Below, one piece after another: positions 32,608-41,162 of a DNA stretch of 47,939 nucleotides. The DNA lies in the NCBI GenBank assembly GCA_030537815.1, contig JAUNVF010000013.1, forward strand, positions 1 through 47,939, in the 5' to 3' direction. The position numbers and the translations under genes were made by a program. Under the pieces are notes generated by a model. That model was given only the letters and a program-made list of their open reading frames with translations. It ran no database searches and had not been told where the DNA came from. Source of the DNA: Tissierellia bacterium. GTDB taxonomy: Bacteria > Bacillota > Clostridia > Tissierellales > Peptoniphilaceae. How positions within the stretch are numbered: the first letter of the stretch is position 1; each line of letters opens with the position of its first letter.

Positions 32608-35600
32608 ATGAGCGAATTTATGAGACCGATTTCATTTGGACATATAATCGAATGGACTCTAGAAGAATATAAAAAATACGGAACCATATTTGGTATTAAA
32701 AAAGAAGATTTTTACGAAAACAAAACATCCTTTATGTCGGTATTCGGTGAAAGGCTTTCAACTCCGGTAGGCCCGGCTGCAGGGCCTCAATCCCAACTTG
32801 CTCAAAATATTATAGCATCCTATCTCGGAGGAGCTAGATTTATTGAGATTAAAACAGTCCAAATCATGGACGGAGAACAAATACAACAGGCAGTTTCTAG
32901 ACCATGTATATTTGCCGAAGATGAATGTTATAACTGTGAGTGGTCAACGGAATTAAGAGTACAAGAAGCATTTACTGAATACATAAAAGCTTACTTTGCT
33001 ATACATTTATTGGCTACAGAGCTAGGCATAGCAGACGAGAGAGATTTTACCTATAATATGAGTGTTGGTTACGATCTCGAAGGGATAAAAAGCAAAAAGG
33101 TAGACGACTATATAGAAGGATTAAAAGATGCTTCAAATACCGAAATTTTTAATGAATGTTATGATTATTTAAAAGAAAATTTAGATAAATTTGAGAGATT
33201 TAACGAAAAGCATTTAAAAGCTATTTCACCCCAGATATCAAATTCGATAACTCTGTCGACATTGCATGGTTGTCCAAAAGATGAAATAGAAAAAATAGCT
33301 AATTATCTTATAAATGAAAAGAAATTAAATACTTTTGTCAAATTCAATCCTACAATGCTGGGATATGAATACGCAAGAAAGACATTAGATTCGCTTGGAT
33401 ATGATTATATATCTTTTACTGATCACCACTTTACTCATGACCTTCAGTTTGAGGATGCTGTTGCCATGGTAAAGAGACTTATGGAGCAAGCTAAAAATAA
33501 TAATTTAATTTTCGGATTAAAGATAACTAATACCTGTCCGGTTGATGTAAAGAGAAATGAACTTCCATCTGAAGAGATGTATATGTCCGGAAGATCTCTT
33601 TTACCTCTTTCGATAAGTTTAGCTTATAAGATTTCAAAAGAATTTAATGGAATAGTTCCGATTTCTTATTCTGGTGGTATCGATTCTTTGAATATCAGAG
33701 GTCTAATTGAAGCCGGTATCCAACCAATTACAATGGCAACTACTATATTAAAGCCGGGTGGATATGAGAGATTTAATCAGCTTGCTAAAGTCTGTGAATC
33801 CGTACTGAAGGATTATGAGGGAATAAATGTTGAAAAGCTTAAAGAAGTTAAAGAGCATATCTTGAATGCTGATAGAACTCATAAATTATATAGAGAAAAA
33901 GTCGCATCGAGAAAGACGGACTCAGCTCTTCCATTAGTCGACTGCTTTAAAGCACCTTGTAAAGACGGAGGATGTCCTATAAATCAACAGATACCAGAGT
34001 ATTTGAAGCTAGTATCAGATAAGAAATACGATGAAGCTATGAAAGTTATAGCTGTCGACAATGCAACTCCTTCTATCTTAGGTTTATTATGTAGTCATAG
34101 TTGTCAAGACAAATGTACAAGAGTTGATTACGAAAAGCCTCTTCAAATTAGAAAAATGAAGAAGATAGCCACAGAAAATGCGCAAAATAAATTTATTCAA
34201 AATATCAAACCGGTTGAAATTAAAACAAATAAAAAAGTGGCTGTAATAGGTGGAGGTCCTGCCGGGATAGGGGTCGCTCTATATCTGAGAAGAAATGGAA
34301 TCAAAACCGTAATCTTGGAAAAGAGAGATAAGCCATTCGGAATAGTTAATTATATAATTCCTGAATTTAGAATTCCTTATGATGTAATAGATAGAGATTA
34401 TAGGATGGCCGTGGCGCATGGAGTAGAATTCAGATTCAATCAAGATCCAAATTACGATATTGAAGAACTCAAAAAAGAATACGATTATATCGTAATCGCT
34501 ACAGGTGCATGGAAGAAGGGAAATTCTCCTGTAAGAGAAGGTCAGGAAAATATAGTCGATGCTCTTGAATTCTTATGGGCTACTAAAAATGAATCTGGAA
34601 TGGATCTAGGAAAGAAAGTTGCGATAGTCGGCGCCGGGGACGTTGCCATGGACTGTGCAAGATTAGCTGATAGGCAAGATGGAGTTGAAGAAGTTTCGGT
34701 CGTTTATAGGAGAACTGAATCCTATATGCCGGCGATGCAAGAAGATGTAAATGAAGTCAAGGAAGAGGGAATTAATATACTCGAATTATTGGGACCAAAA
34801 TCTTATTTAGATAAAAAACTGGTCTGTGAAAAGATGAAACTCGGTGATTTCGATCAGAGTGGAAGAAAGTCAGTACTCGGCACCGGTGAACTCGTTGAGA
34901 TGGAATTCGATACTGTTATTGGAGCTACAGGAGCTAAAGTTGACACTAGCGATTTAGCAAGAAATAATATTGTAATGGATGAGAGAGGAAGAGTCAAGCT
35001 CAACGAATCCAGAGAATCTTCTGTCGAAGATGTATATGTAATAGGCGATTGTAAAGCGGGACCGTCAACTATAGTAAGGGCTTTAGCAGATGCAAAGGCT
35101 GTAACTATGGATATTCTCAAAAAAGAATCAATGGAAAATGACTTCGTCAAGATTAATGTAGAAGAGGCTAAGGAAGTAATATATGCAAGACGTGCAGACT
35201 TAGAATTGCCTCTACAGGGGGAAGATGAAGGAAACAGATGTCTAAAATGCGATCAAATTTGTGAAATGTGTACTGAAGTATGCCCCAATAGAGCAAATGT
35301 CTATATCAAGATAGACGGCTATAAAAATATACATCAGATTGTACACATAGACGGAATGTGTAATGAATGTGGAAACTGTGGAGTATTCTGTCCAACTGCT
35401 GGAAATCCATACAAAGATAAGATCACTGTATTTTGGACTGAAGCGGATTTCATAGACTCTACAAATGTTGGTTTTTTGAGGATAGCAGAAGATAGATTTA
35501 TGGTCAGAGATGCGGACAAGAATATCTTTGAACATAAACTAGGTGATGGAAAACTAGATAAAGACTTAAATATCTTTTTGAACACATTATTAGCTGAATA

Positions 35601-35622
35601 TCCATATTATTTTAAACATTAA
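32608..35622 (+). CDS. ygfK: YgfK-type multidomain Fe-S flavoprotein oxidoreductase
   Basis: A 1004-residue protein of the YgfK family (TIGR03315, once called putative selenate reductase subunit). Residues 1-430 form a dihydroorotate-dehydrogenase-like barrel. A GltD-like part follows, with CFKAPCKDGGCP (about 446) and HSCQDKC for Fe-S clusters, an FAD-binding VIGGGPAGIG (about 547) and a second dinucleotide motif VGAGDVAMD (about 675). The end holds two ferredoxin motifs, C-x2-C near 877 and CNECGNC near 917. In the anaerobic urate pathway it is expected to reduce a purine-ring intermediate using NAD(P)H, and it could also exchange electrons with the FAD-less xdh protein. Confidence 0.92.
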   Translation: MSEFMRPISFGHIIEWTLEEYKKYGTIFGIKKEDFYENKTSFMSVFGERLSTPVGPAAGPQSQLAQNIIASYLGGARFIEIKTVQIMDGEQIQQAVSRPCIFAEDECYNCEWSTELRVQEAFTEYIKAYFAIHLLATELGIADERDFTYNMSVGYDLEGIKSKKVDDYIEGLKDASNTEIFNECYDYLKENLDKFERFNEKHLKAISPQISNSITLSTLHGCPKDEIEKIANYLINEKKLNTFVKFNPTMLGYEYARKTLDSLGYDYISFTDHHFTHDLQFEDAVAMVKRLMEQAKNNNLIFGLKITNTCPVDVKRNELPSEEMYMSGRSLLPLSISLAYKISKEFNGIVPISYSGGIDSLNIRGLIEAGIQPITMATTILKPGGYERFNQLAKVCESVLKDYEGINVEKLKEVKEHILNADRTHKLYREKVASRKTDSALPLVDCFKAPCKDGGCPINQQIPEYLKLVSDKKYDEAMKVIAVDNATPSILGLLCSHSCQDKCTRVDYEKPLQIRKMKKIATENAQNKFIQNIKPVEIKTNKKVAVIGGGPAGIGVALYLRRNGIKTVILEKRDKPFGIVNYIIPEFRIPYDVIDRDYRMAVAHGVEFRFNQDPNYDIEELKKEYDYIVIATGAWKKGNSPVREGQENIVDALEFLWATKNESGMDLGKKVAIVGAGDVAMDCARLADRQDGVEEVSVVYRRTESYMPAMQEDVNEVKEEGINILELLGPKSYLDKKLVCEKMKLGDFDQSGRKSVLGTGELVEMEFDTVIGATGAKVDTSDLARNNIVMDERGRVKLNESRESSVEDVYVIGDCKAGPSTIVRALADAKAVTMDILKKESMENDFVKINVEEAKEVIYARRADLELPLQGEDEGNRCLKCDQICEMCTEVCPNRANVYIKIDGYKNIHQIVHIDGMCNECGNCGVFCPTAGNPYKDKITVFWTEADFIDSTNVGFLRIAEDRFMVRDADKNIFEHKLGDGKLDKDLNIFLNTLLAEYPYYFKH

Positions 35623-35672
35623 GATATTCATAAATCTCTACGAGAAATATAAATGAGCGAAAGGAGAATAAG

Positions 35673-36998
35673 ATGATTATAGGAAACGGAAGGCTTTACA
35701 CGAATGATCCTGACAATCTTTATATAGAAAATGGAGCTGTCTATATAGAGGGTGGACTTGTCAAAGAAGTGGGGAAATTTGAAGACATAAAAGCAAAATA
35801 TCCGAATGAAGAATTATTAGATGCAGATGGAAGACTCATAATGCCGGGTATGATCAATGCGCATACGCATATCTACAGCTCTTATGCTAGGGGGATGTCA
35901 GTAGATAAACCTCAGAGGGATTTCAATGAAATTCTAGAGAATCTATGGTGGAATCTCGACAAAAAACTAACATTAAAAGATACCGAATTGAATGCGTATA
36001 CCACTTATATGGAATCTATAAGGAATGGTACAACTACTGTCATAGACCATCATGCGAGTCCATATCACACCGAGGGTTCTCTATTTAAAATTGCAGAAGT
36101 TGCCAAGAAAATAGGTATTAGGACATCTCTATGTTATGAAGTTTCAGATAGGGATGGAGAGGAGATAACGGATCAACAGATAAAAGAGAATGTCGATTTT
36201 ATCAAAGCCTATCAGGGCGATGATCAGAGCATGATTAAAGGTCTGTTTGGACTTCACGCATCATTTACAGTATCAGACAAAACTCTTGAAAAATCTGTGA
36301 AAGCTATGCAGGGACTGGATTCAGGTTATCATGTGCATGTAGCTGAAGGAATAAAAGACCAAATGCATTGCGTGCAGACATATGGCAGGAGAATAGTCGA
36401 AAGATTTTATGACTGGGGTCTACTGGGCAAAAAGAGTTTGGCAGTTCACTGTGTTCATACTAATATCAGAGAGCTTGAGATACTAAGGGACACCGACACA
36501 AATTGCGTTCATAATCCTGAGTCAAATATGGGTAATGCAGTAGGATGTACTCCGGCTATAAAAATGATTGAGATGGGACTTAGACTAGGACTTGGCACAG
36601 ATGCTTATACACATGATATGTTTGAGTCGATGAAGGTCGCCAATATACTTCATAGACATCATCTATGCAATCCGACAGTAGGATTTATGGAAACTATGAC
36701 CATGCAATTTGTGAATAATCCCATTATCGCACAAAATGTTCTTGATTCGCCGCAGCTTGGAATAATTAAAGAAGGTGCAGCGGCCGATATTATTACTATG
36801 GAATATAATCCAATAACTCCATTTAGCGGAGATAATTTCTACGGTCATGCTCTATTCGGTATGACGGGAAGATTGACAAATGATGTAGTAATAAATGGAA
36901 AATTGATACTTAAGGATAGAAAATTTGTTGAAATTGACGAAGAAGAGATAGTCGCCAAGTCTAGAGAAGGTGCGGCTGCTATTTGGCCAAAGATGTAG
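35673..36998 (+). CDS. ssnA: SsnA-type amidohydrolase
   Basis: A 441-residue metal-dependent amidohydrolase of the SsnA family, related to guanine and chlorohydrolase-type deaminases. The metal site starts at His64 and His66 in MINAHTHIYSS. Later conserved parts are HVHVAEG, AVHCVHTN and GLGTDAYTHDMFES. SsnA follows ygfK both here and in E. coli and belongs to the urate cluster, where it is thought to open the reduced ring. AAAGGAG precedes the ATG at 35673. Confidence 0.92.
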   Translation: MIIGNGRLYTNDPDNLYIENGAVYIEGGLVKEVGKFEDIKAKYPNEELLDADGRLIMPGMINAHTHIYSSYARGMSVDKPQRDFNEILENLWWNLDKKLTLKDTELNAYTTYMESIRNGTTTVIDHHASPYHTEGSLFKIAEVAKKIGIRTSLCYEVSDRDGEEITDQQIKENVDFIKAYQGDDQSMIKGLFGLHASFTVSDKTLEKSVKAMQGLDSGYHVHVAEGIKDQMHCVQTYGRRIVERFYDWGLLGKKSLAVHCVHTNIRELEILRDTDTNCVHNPESNMGNAVGCTPAIKMIEMGLRLGLGTDAYTHDMFESMKVANILHRHHLCNPTVGFMETMTMQFVNNPIIAQNVLDSPQLGIIKEGAAADIITMEYNPITPFSGDNFYGHALFGMTGRLTNDVVINGKLILKDRKFVEIDEEEIVAKSREGAAAIWPKM

Positions 36999-37016
36999 GC
37001 TGAGTAATTATAATGT

Positions 37017-37041
37017 GGATTGGACATCCCGTCCAATCCAA
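37017..37041. other. Strong hairpin between ssnA and the permease gene, no T run
   Basis: TGGATTGGAC (37017-37026), loop ATCCC, GTCCAATCCA (37032-37041): a perfect ten-base stem. It is followed by AGTTAGGAG, the ribosome binding site of the next gene, not by T residues. It could stabilise the upstream mRNA or lower translation of the permease. Confidence 0.75.
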
Positions 37042-37055
37042 GTTAGGAGAATGAT

Positions 37056-38396
37056 ATGGAAAAATCCAACACATCAGTATTTGATTTAGACGGAAGGCCC
37101 TCGTTTGGGAAAGCTTTACCTCTAGCTTTACAGCATGTACTCGCTATGCTAGTTGGAAATATTGTGCCTTCGATAATTATAGCAGGAGTAACGGGACTTA
37201 CTCCTGAAGAAAAAGTTGCTATGATACAGGTCGGTATGATTATAGCTGCATTGTCCACATTTATTCAATTAGTTCCTGTTTTGGGATTCGGCGCGAGATT
37301 GCCTGTAATTATGGGGGTGAGTTTCTCATATATCCCGGTACTGACAGCTATTGGAAAAGCTTATGGAATTCAGGCTGTATTTGGAGCTCAGTTGATTGGA
37401 GCCATAGTATCTATTTTCGTAGGAGTATTTATTAAACAAATACGTAGTTATTTCCCTCCGATAGTGGCCGGAACTGTTGTATTTACCATAGGATTGTCAC
37501 TATATCCCGTGGGCATAAATTATATGGCAGGAGGAGTAGGAGCTCCCGACTATGGAAATTTAAAATACTGGGGAGTAGCATTATTTACTTTGCTTGTAGT
37601 TTTAGTTTGTAATATGTTCGGAAAAGGAATGATAAAACTAGCCGCCATATTGATAGGAATGGTAGCTGGTTATATAGTTTCATTGGCGCTAAATATGGTT
37701 TCATTTGAAAATATAAGCAATGCGGGATGGTTTGCCCTGCCTAGACCATTTTATTTCGGATATAAATTTCAGCCGACAGCCGTCATATCGATGGTCGTGA
37801 TGTATATAGTCAACTCGGTACAGGCGGTTGGAGACTTCTCTGCAACTACCATGGGAGGTCTAAATAGAGAAGCGACAGACGAAGAATTGTCTGGAGCCAT
37901 TAAGGGAAATGGTATCTGTTCCGCTATAGCATCAGCTTTTGGTGGTTTGCCCACAGCTTCTTATAGCCAGAATGTCGGAATAGTTTCAATGACAAAGGTA
38001 GTCAGTTTATATGTATTTAAAGTAGCAGTAGTTATAATACTTATAGCTGGACTTATACCGAAGTTCGGAGCCATCATGACAACGATTCCATACCCGGTAT
38101 TGGGAGGAGCAACAATCTCGGTATTTGCGATGATAACTATGACGGGTATGAGATTAATTACTCAGGGAGAACTTTCCACGAGGAATTTGACCATAGTGGG
38201 ATTATCGGTTGCACTTGGAGTTGGAATGACAGGTGTAAGCGAGTCTATATCTCAATTCCCAGAATGGTTCAAGATGGTTTTTGGTGCATCTCCGGTAGTT
38301 ATAGCTACGACCTTAGTATTCTTTTTAAATATACTTATGCCTAAAAAATCGCTCGCAGAGGAGCAGATGGAAAGAGACAAATTTGAAAACAATTAA
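37056..38396 (+). CDS. Uracil/xanthine-type NCS2 permease (xanthine/urate transporter candidate)
   Basis: A 446-residue transporter of the nucleobase-cation symporter-2 family with 12-14 helices. The signature region VNSVQAVGDFSATTMGGLNR (about residues 250-270) and the later FGGLPTASYSQNVGIVSMTK (about 293-312) match the xanthine/uric acid branch (PbuX, XanQ, UacT). The place at the end of the urate operon suggests xanthine or urate import with H+ or Na+. Which of the two cannot be decided by eye. A hairpin terminator follows the gene. Confidence 0.9.
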   Translation: MEKSNTSVFDLDGRPSFGKALPLALQHVLAMLVGNIVPSIIIAGVTGLTPEEKVAMIQVGMIIAALSTFIQLVPVLGFGARLPVIMGVSFSYIPVLTAIGKAYGIQAVFGAQLIGAIVSIFVGVFIKQIRSYFPPIVAGTVVFTIGLSLYPVGINYMAGGVGAPDYGNLKYWGVALFTLLVVLVCNMFGKGMIKLAAILIGMVAGYIVSLALNMVSFENISNAGWFALPRPFYFGYKFQPTAVISMVVMYIVNSVQAVGDFSATTMGGLNREATDEELSGAIKGNGICSAIASAFGGLPTASYSQNVGIVSMTKVVSLYVFKVAVVIILIAGLIPKFGAIMTTIPYPVLGGATISVFAMITMTGMRLITQGELSTRNLTIVGLSVALGVGMTGVSESISQFPEWFKMVFGASPVVIATTLVFFLNILMPKKSLAEEQMERDKFENN

Positions 38397-38402
38397 TTTA
38401 TA

Positions 38403-38428
38403 GGGCTTACCTTTGGGTAAGTCCTTTA
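38403..38428 (+). terminator. Terminator of the ygeX operon
   Basis: GGGCTTACC, loop TTTG, GGTAAGTCC: nine pairs including one G-T, followed by TTTAATATTT. It lies seven bases after the permease stop and separates this operon from the guanine deaminase unit. Confidence 0.8.
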
Positions 38429-38436
38429 ATATTTAA

Positions 38437-38465
38437 GTGAAAATTCCGAGATAAAATGATATAAT
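38437..38465 (+). promoter_or_regulatory. Sigma-70-type promoter of the guanine deaminase operon
   Basis: Extended -10 element TGATATAAT with TATAAT at 38460-38465. A weak -35 (GTGAAA, 38437-38442) is at 17 bases. No -24/-12 motif is present here, so this unit differs in control from the two upstream ones. No purine riboswitch consensus is seen in the leader, which is about 45 bases long. Confidence 0.65.
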
Positions 38466-38515
38466 ATAGACAGATAGAAAACTATTTTATTTCATTATTT
38501 TAAGGAAGTGAATAT

Positions 38516-39781
38516 ATGAAAGCTATCAAAGGAAATATAATATTCACAATTCTTCCCCAAAAGTTCGAAGTTTTTGAAAATTCTTATTTGTTAATTGAAA
38601 ATGGCAAAGTCAAATCAATAGAAAGACATTTGAACGAAGAATCTTTTGATTATGAAATCATCGATTACAAAGACAATTTGATAATTCCAAGCTTTGTAGA
38701 CTTGCACCTTCATGCAGTCCAATATGCAAATATAGGAATTGGAATGGATCTTCCCCTACTCCCTTGGCTCGAAAAATACACATATCCTGAAGAACAAAAA
38801 TTTGGAAATTTAGAATATGCAAAAAAGGTTTTTAAATTTTTAATAAGAGATTTATATGATTTTGGAACTCTAAGATCCTGCATCTTTTCATCATTACATA
38901 AAGATGCTACGATTCTACTTATGAAAATGATGGATGAAAGAGGTCTATCTGCATATATCGGAAAGACCAATATGGATAGGAATTCAAATGAAAATCTATT
39001 TGAAAATACTAGGGATTCTCTCAAATGGACAATCGATATACTCGATGAAATTCCAAAATTCAGCAGTCGAATCAGACCTATAATAACCCCTAGATTCATC
39101 CCATCATGTTCTGATGAATTGCTAATTAAATTAGGACAGATAGCAGAGGATCGAGATATAGCAGTGCAGTCACATCTAAACGAGAATTTAAGTGAGATTG
39201 AATGGGTTAGAAAACTTGTACCTGAATCAAAAAATTATCTGGATGCATATGATATCAGAGGTCTTGTAAGGCGATTGAATACTATAATGGCTCATGCAAT
39301 CTACAATACTGATGATGAACTTGAATTAATGAAAAAAGAATCGGTATTTATAGCTCATTGCCCTTCATCGAATATGAATTTAACGAGTGGCATAATGAAG
39401 GCTAAAAAGATGCTGGAGATGGGAATAAATATCGGTCTTGGTTCAGATATTTCGGCTGGCGATTCATTAAAGATGAATGATATAATAGTAGATGCAATAA
39501 AAGCGTCTAAATTACTCAGTTTATTCACGCATGATGAATCCGATACTTTAAGCATTGAGGAAGCTTTCTATATGTCTACAAGAGGTGGGGGAAAGTTTTT
39601 TGGAAATTGCGGTTCTTTTGAATATGGATCTTTCTTCGATGCGCTTGTAATAGATGATTCATCTTATAATTTAAAGCCTGACGCTTCTATTACAGAGAGA
39701 CTGGAGATGTTTATTTATAGGGGGGATGATAGGAATATAATCGATAGGTATTTAGAGGGTAGGAGTTTAAAAACTGAATAA
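38516..39781 (+). CDS. guaD: Guanine deaminase
   Basis: A 421-residue amidohydrolase that converts guanine to xanthine and ammonia. The zinc site begins with PSFVDLHLHAVQY (His64, His66), and the downstream IGMDLPLLPWLEKYTYPEE is typical of guanine deaminases. HLNEN, AHAIYN, HCPSSNMNLTSG and GLGSDISAGDSLKMND complete the family pattern. AAGGAAGTG precedes the ATG. The gene feeds guanine into the xanthine pathway encoded upstream; E. coli guaD also lies in its purine cluster. Confidence 0.95.
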   Translation: MKAIKGNIIFTILPQKFEVFENSYLLIENGKVKSIERHLNEESFDYEIIDYKDNLIIPSFVDLHLHAVQYANIGIGMDLPLLPWLEKYTYPEEQKFGNLEYAKKVFKFLIRDLYDFGTLRSCIFSSLHKDATILLMKMMDERGLSAYIGKTNMDRNSNENLFENTRDSLKWTIDILDEIPKFSSRIRPIITPRFIPSCSDELLIKLGQIAEDRDIAVQSHLNENLSEIEWVRKLVPESKNYLDAYDIRGLVRRLNTIMAHAIYNTDDELELMKKESVFIAHCPSSNMNLTSGIMKAKKMLEMGINIGLGSDISAGDSLKMNDIIVDAIKASKLLSLFTHDESDTLSIEEAFYMSTRGGGKFFGNCGSFEYGSFFDALVIDDSSYNLKPDASITERLEMFIYRGDDRNIIDRYLEGRSLKTE

Positions 39782-39799
39782 TTTCAAAAGGAGGTCAAG

Positions 39800-41107
39800 A
39801 TGTCTGAGAGCAATTTTTTCGAAAAGAGATTTAAATTAAGCGAGCATAATACCAGCATCAGTAGAGAAATTATGGCCGGAATCACTACATTTATGACGAT
39901 GTCATATATATTGGCAGTGAATCCTTTAATTCTAGGCGATGCTGGGATGGATGCAGGCGGTGTATTTACTGCTACGATTTTAGCTTCCGTGCTTTCAACA
40001 GTGATAATGGCTTTTGGGGCGAATTATCCATTTGCATTATCTGCAGGCATGGGTCTGAATGCCTTCTTCGCTTATTCCGTTGTTTTGGGCGGAGGAAATA
40101 CTTGGCAATTCGCTTTAACGGCAGTATTTATCGAGGGTATAATATTTTTATTGATGTCATTATTTAAAATCCGACAAGCTATTTTCAATGCAATTCCCCA
40201 TACGATGAAAAAAGCAGTGTCTGTTGGGATTGGGTTATTTATAGCATTGATTGGATTGACAAATTCCGGAGTTATAGTGGCATCAGATGCTACGATTATT
40301 TCATTGGGAAATCTTAAAAGTCCAACTTCAATCGTAACTATTTTCGGATTGGTATTGACCGGTCTTCTATTGGCTGTGAATCTTAAAGGTGCGATACTAG
40401 TAGGAATCATCGCATCAACAATACTTGGAATAATACTTGGAGTGACTGAAATTCCAACGAGCATCATATCGATGCCGCCATCAATATCGACAGTGGCTAT
40501 GAAACTTGAATTCAACAATATCTTCACTCTCGATATGCTCATAGTTGTATTCACTTTCCTATTCGTCGATATATTCGATACGATAGGAACTTTAATCGGC
40601 GTGGCGACAAAAGCTGATTTGCTCGATGAAAAAGGTGAATTACCCAGATCGGGCAGGGCTTTATTTGCTGATGCTGTTGGAACTACTGCCGGTGCTCTTT
40701 TGGGAACAAGTACTATAACCACATTTGTAGAATCTGCTTCCGGCGTCGCTGATGGTGGAAGAACGGGACTTACAGCATTATCGACTGCATTTTTCTTCTT
40801 TATTTCCCTGTTCTTTTTCCCATTATTTAAAATCGTGCCAGCATGTGCAACGGCTCCGGCACTTGTAATAGTCGGCTTATTTATGATGAGTCCAATTAAA
40901 GATATCGACTTTTCCGATTACACCGAATCTATTCCAGCTTTTCTTACAATCATAATGATGCCTTTTGCCTATAGTATAGCTGAAGGGATAGTTTTTGGTA
41001 TGATTTCTTATGTAGTACTTAAGATGTTGACGAGGAAATTCAAAGATATTTCACTACTTATGTATATTTTAGCGGCCATATTTATATTGAGAGTTATATT
41101 GACATAG
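39800..41107 (+). CDS. AzgA-type NCS2 purine permease (guanine/hypoxanthine/adenine)
   Basis: A 435-residue membrane carrier of the AzgA/PbuG branch of the NCS2 family (COG2252). The N-terminal EIMAGITTFMTMSYILAVNP, the GMGLNAFFAYSVV segment (about 78-90), the DIFDTIGTLIGVA segment (about 257-269) and GTSTITTFVESASGVADGGR (about 299-318) are characteristic. It should import guanine, hypoxanthine or adenine for the deaminases encoded on either side. GGAGGT is the ribosome binding site. E. coli ghxQ holds a similar position. Confidence 0.93.
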   Translation: MSESNFFEKRFKLSEHNTSISREIMAGITTFMTMSYILAVNPLILGDAGMDAGGVFTATILASVLSTVIMAFGANYPFALSAGMGLNAFFAYSVVLGGGNTWQFALTAVFIEGIIFLLMSLFKIRQAIFNAIPHTMKKAVSVGIGLFIALIGLTNSGVIVASDATIISLGNLKSPTSIVTIFGLVLTGLLLAVNLKGAILVGIIASTILGIILGVTEIPTSIISMPPSISTVAMKLEFNNIFTLDMLIVVFTFLFVDIFDTIGTLIGVATKADLLDEKGELPRSGRALFADAVGTTAGALLGTSTITTFVESASGVADGGRTGLTALSTAFFFFISLFFFPLFKIVPACATAPALVIVGLFMMSPIKDIDFSDYTESIPAFLTIIMMPFAYSIAEGIVFGMISYVVLKMLTRKFKDISLLMYILAAIFILRVILT

Positions 41108-41112
41108 TCCGG

Positions 41113-41140
41113 TCCCGAGAGCCGTAATCGGCTCTCGGGA
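41113..41140. other. Strong hairpin between the permease and adenine deaminase genes, no T run
   Basis: TCCCGAGAGCCG, loop TAAT, CGGCTCTCGGGA: a perfect twelve-base GC-rich stem starting six bases after the permease stop. It is followed by ATAAAATG rather than a T tract. It could be a transcript stabiliser, a processing point or a partial terminator inside the operon. Confidence 0.8.
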
Positions 41141-41162
41141 ATAAAATGAATCGGGTGATGAT

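Noticed and set aside
38466-38515. Purine riboswitch before guanine deaminase
   Set aside because: The leader is about 45 bases long and lacks the conserved purine-aptamer sequences and three-way junction.
40072-40722. Long open frame antisense to the AzgA-type permease gene
   Set aside because: It lies wholly opposite a well-supported permease gene, has low-complexity composition expected from reverse reading, and no ribosome binding site.
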